NCBI GenBank assembly: GCA_964405335.1
Contig: CAYONP010000006.1
Span: 25,631-89,630, forward strand
Direction of reading: 5' to 3'
Length of the DNA: 64,000 nt
Source of the DNA: CAYONP01 sp964405335
Lineage (GTDB): Bacteria > Armatimonadota > UBA10988
The notes below the pieces were generated by a model. It was not told the origin of the DNA. It searched no databases and saw only the letters and a program-made list of their open reading frames with translations. Shown piece by piece: positions 62,034 to 64,000 of the stretch. Numbering within the stretch: position 1 is the first letter of the stretch; the number at the start of each line of letters is the position of its first letter. The position numbers and the translations under genes are program-made.

Positions 62034-62492
62034 GTGACCAACCACGCCGGCATGTGGCAGTTCCGGGCGGTCGGCATCTGTATCGGGCTGGTCGCGGGGG
62101 TCGGCGGCTACGTCTTTGTCTATGCTCAGGGCGCCTCGTACCTGACCAACGACCCGGCCGCCTGCGCCAATTGCCACATCATGGGCGCGCATTACGACGC
62201 CTGGACGCGCTCGAGCCACCACGCCGTGGCGGTCTGCAACGACTGCCACACGCCGCATGAGGTGATCCCCAAGTACATCGTCAAGGCACGCAACGGCTGG
62301 CACCACTCGGTCGCCTTCACCACCGGGCGGTTCCACGAACCGATCGGCATCACGGCGAAGAACCTCGAGGTCACCGAGCACGCCTGCCGGAGCTGCCACG
62401 GTGACATCGTGGCGGCTATCGATCACCATGCCGCGGGCGAGGAACCGATGTCGTGCGTCCGCTGCCACAGCACGGTGGGTCACTTGGAGTGA
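62034..62492 (+). CDS. nrfH: NrfH-type tetraheme membrane cytochrome c
   Basis: A 152-residue NapC/NirT-family cytochrome. One N-terminal membrane helix (about 9-30) anchors a periplasmic domain with four heme motifs: CANCH (44), CNDCH (68), CRSCH (118) and CVRCH (141). NrfH takes electrons from menaquinol and passes them to NrfA. The short length and four hemes fit NrfH rather than NapC. The GTG at 62034 is the start used; ATG at 62052 is an alternative. AGGAG is 13 bases from the GTG, somewhat far. It is followed by nrfA after 12 bases. Confidence 0.9.
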   Translation: MTNHAGMWQFRAVGICIGLVAGVGGYVFVYAQGASYLTNDPAACANCHIMGAHYDAWTRSSHHAVAVCNDCHTPHEVIPKYIVKARNGWHHSVAFTTGRFHEPIGITAKNLEVTEHACRSCHGDIVAAIDHHAAGEEPMSCVRCHSTVGHLE

Positions 62493-62504
62493 GAGGAGAC
62501 GGAC

Positions 62505-63893
62505 ATGAGCGATGAGCCGACCCCTGCGGCGCCGCAGCGCGGCGTGCGCCAGGCGCTTGGACCGGTGCTGATCACCGCGCTCGTTTCGGCGGCGGTGACC
62601 TTCGGCCTGGTCGCGCTGTTGCTCAACATCTTCGGGCGCAAGCAGGAGGCGCGGACGCCGTTCGTGCAGGTCGTCCAGGTCGACGAGCGGACCGAGGACC
62701 CGTCGGTCTGGGGCCGCAACTTCCCCTTCCAGTACGACGGCTACCTGCGCACCGTCGACCAGACCCGAACGCGGTTCGGCGGGTCCGAAGCGGTCCAGCG
62801 CACGCCGACGGCGGCCGACCCGCGGAGTATCGTCTCGCAGTCGCGGCTCGAGGAAGATCCACGGCTGGTGACCATGTGGTCGGGCTACGCCTTTGCGGTC
62901 GACTTCCGCGAGGAGCGCGGCCACGCCTACATGCTCGAAGACCAGACCTTCACCGAGCGACAGCGGGTCAAGCCGCAGCCGGGCACCTGCCTGAACTGCC
63001 ACGCCTCGATGGTCGTGCCCTATCTCGAGGCCGGCGATGGCGACCCGCTGGCCGGCTTTCACGCCATCAACCAGATGACCTATCCGGAGGCCCGCGAGCT
63101 GGCCAGCCATCCGGTTACCTGCCTCGACTGCCACCACCCCGAGACGATGGAGCTGCGCGTCACCCGGCCGGCCTTCATGGAGGGCATCCGGCTGGTCAAG
63201 CTGGCGCAGGGGATCAGCAACTACGACGTCAATCGCGACGCGACGCGGCAGGAGATGCGGACCTACGTCTGCGGCCAGTGCCATGTCGAGTACTACTTCA
63301 AGGGCGAGGGCAAGACGCTGACCTATCCGTGGCACAACGGCCTGCGCGCCGACCAGATCCTGGCCTACTACGACGAGCAGGGGTTCCACGACTGGGAGCA
63401 CAAGGAGACCGGCGCGAAGGCGCTCAAGGCGCAGCACCCCGAGTTCGAGATGTGGAACCAGGGCACGCACGCGGCGGCCGGCGTGGCCTGCGCCGACTGC
63501 CACATGCCGTATAGCCGGGTCGGGGCGATGAAGGTCACCGACCACCACATCCAGAGCCCGCTGCTGAATGTCAACCGCGCCTGCCAGACCTGCCACAAGG
63601 CGAGCGAGGAGGACCTGCTCAACCGCGCCGAGCGGCTGCAGGAGCGGACCTATGAGGTGCGCAACGTGGCCATGGACGCGCTGGTCGAGCTGATTGAGGC
63701 CATCGCCGCGGCGCAGGCGCAGGGCGCGGAAGATCTGGATGAGGCCCGCGACTTTCAGCGCAAAGCGCAGTTCCTGCTCGATTTCGTCGAGGCCGAGAAC
63801 TCGATGGGCTTCCACGCCCCGCAAGAGGCGGTGCGGCTGGGTGCCCTCTCGATCGACTACTCGCGCCAGGGCATGAAGGCCGTGGCCAGGTAG
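62505..63893 (+). CDS. nrfA: Cytochrome c nitrite reductase, catalytic subunit (ammonia-forming)
   Basis: A 462-residue pentaheme NrfA that reduces nitrite to ammonium at the periplasmic face. Heme motifs are CLNCH (162), CLDCH (206), CGQCH (256), CADCH (329) and CQTCH (360). The first, the active-site heme, has CxxCH rather than CxxCK, so His replaces Lys as its proximal ligand. Other active-site residues are present: Tyr in CHVEYYF and His in KAQHPEFEMW. The N-terminus is an uncleaved membrane helix (GPVLITALVSAAVTFGLVAL), unlike secreted NrfA. GAGGAG lies six bases before the ATG. It forms an operon with nrfH. Confidence 0.95.
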   Translation: MSDEPTPAAPQRGVRQALGPVLITALVSAAVTFGLVALLLNIFGRKQEARTPFVQVVQVDERTEDPSVWGRNFPFQYDGYLRTVDQTRTRFGGSEAVQRTPTAADPRSIVSQSRLEEDPRLVTMWSGYAFAVDFREERGHAYMLEDQTFTERQRVKPQPGTCLNCHASMVVPYLEAGDGDPLAGFHAINQMTYPEARELASHPVTCLDCHHPETMELRVTRPAFMEGIRLVKLAQGISNYDVNRDATRQEMRTYVCGQCHVEYYFKGEGKTLTYPWHNGLRADQILAYYDEQGFHDWEHKETGAKALKAQHPEFEMWNQGTHAAAGVACADCHMPYSRVGAMKVTDHHIQSPLLNVNRACQTCHKASEEDLLNRAERLQERTYEVRNVAMDALVELIEAIAAAQAQGAEDLDEARDFQRKAQFLLDFVEAENSMGFHAPQEAVRLGALSIDYSRQGMKAVAR

Positions 63894-63895
63894 GG

Positions 63896-63939
63896 CCGCC
63901 TCGCCGAGGCGGGCAACGGACCGCCGGCGTCCCGCCGGC
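63896..63939. terminator. Hairpins after nrfA
   Basis: CCGCCTCG and CGAGGCGG (63896-63912) form a hairpin two bases after the nrfA stop, and GCCGGCG/CGCCGGC (63923-63939) a second one. They may end the nrfHA transcript. The second resembles the short palindromes at 15.3 kb, with both stem arms changed together, so it may be a divergent member of that family. Confidence 0.4.
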
Positions 63940-64000
63940 CCGGAGCGGGCGGGGGCCGCCCCGCGGCGGGGGGGGTGGGTGGGGGGGCGGGCCCCGCCGG
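63940..64000. other. G-rich low-complexity window edge
   Basis: The last ~60 bases are almost entirely G and C with long G-runs. No gene or signal can be supported. The abrupt change in composition suggests unreliable sequence at a contig end. Confidence 0.6.

Noticed and set aside
63940..64000. G-quadruplex-forming regulatory sequence
   Set aside because: The G-runs are at the very end of the window in abruptly low-complexity sequence, more likely a contig-end artefact. Raw-read support would be needed.

Overview
The window looks like one piece of a chromosome from a very GC-rich (roughly 70% by eye) Gram-negative bacterium. An LptF/LptG permease implies an LPS-bearing outer membrane. The gene mix is a DUF1800/DUF1501 pair, a PEP-CTERM protein, Tat-exported Gfo/Idh, ThuA-type and sulfatase genes, large secreted glycoside hydrolases, a ceramidase-like protein and a TadE/TadG/CpaB set. 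That mix is typical of environmental Planctomycetota and related PVC lineages, or of Hydrogenedentota/Armatimonadota-like genomes. No rRNA or universal marker is present to settle the phylum. There is no integrase, IS transposase, CRISPR array or phage gene.

Layout. 1-4.3 kb: the 3' end of an enolase-superfamily gene, a Nudix hydrolase, a 96-bp tandem repeat, a PEP-CTERM protein, a pentapeptide-repeat protein and a CAT-anticodon tRNA. 4.4-7.7 kb: an overlapping methionine operon (metY-like, metX, metW). 8-14 kb: DUF1800, DUF1501 and a GH36-like glycosidase. 14-20.4 kb: a ThiF/MoeB-rhodanese protein facing a minus-strand run of a PQQ-propeller protein, dprA and topA. 20.5-31.5 kb: a GH39/GH5-like glycosidase, an unknown protein, then a minus-strand run of sulfatase, ThuA-TIM fusion, Gfo/Idh oxidoreductase and HEAT protein. 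31.7-41.3 kb: a LamG/beta-helix protein, then a translationally coupled DegT aminotransferase, ceramidase-like and GH2 operon. 41.3-51.4 kb: MoaB, a partial Tad pilus locus, secreted proteins, a URO-D family protein and a peroxiredoxin. 51.4-57.5 kb: minus-strand STN-like protein, ribokinase, DUF547, ferredoxin-NADP reductase, LptF/G and a glucuronokinase-like GHMP kinase. 57.6-63.9 kb: an orphan acyl carrier protein, a beta-helix protein, a ClC channel with four CBS domains, and nrfHA. The last ~60 bases are G-rich low-complexity sequence.

Physiology. The extracellular enzymes (GH2, GH36-like, GH39/5-like, sulfatase, beta-helix proteins), together with ribokinase and the GHMP kinase, point to a heterotroph that degrades complex, possibly sulfated or uronic-acid-rich polysaccharides. 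NrfHA indicates respiratory reduction of nitrite to ammonium.

The most unusual signal is not a protein. The window carries several families of short hairpin elements. One is a 103-bp three-hairpin unit in two gapless copies with compensatory stem changes. Another is an inverted pair read through in frame at the N-terminus of the Gfo/Idh gene. A third is an array of short palindromes between convergent genes, again with covarying stems. Others are longer terminal-inverted-repeat units. Two of them have become coding sequence at gene ends, and one is flanked by a 23-bp direct repeat like an insertion duplication. Promoter-like boxes of the form TTGACN-N17-YAnnnT recur and help define transcription units.
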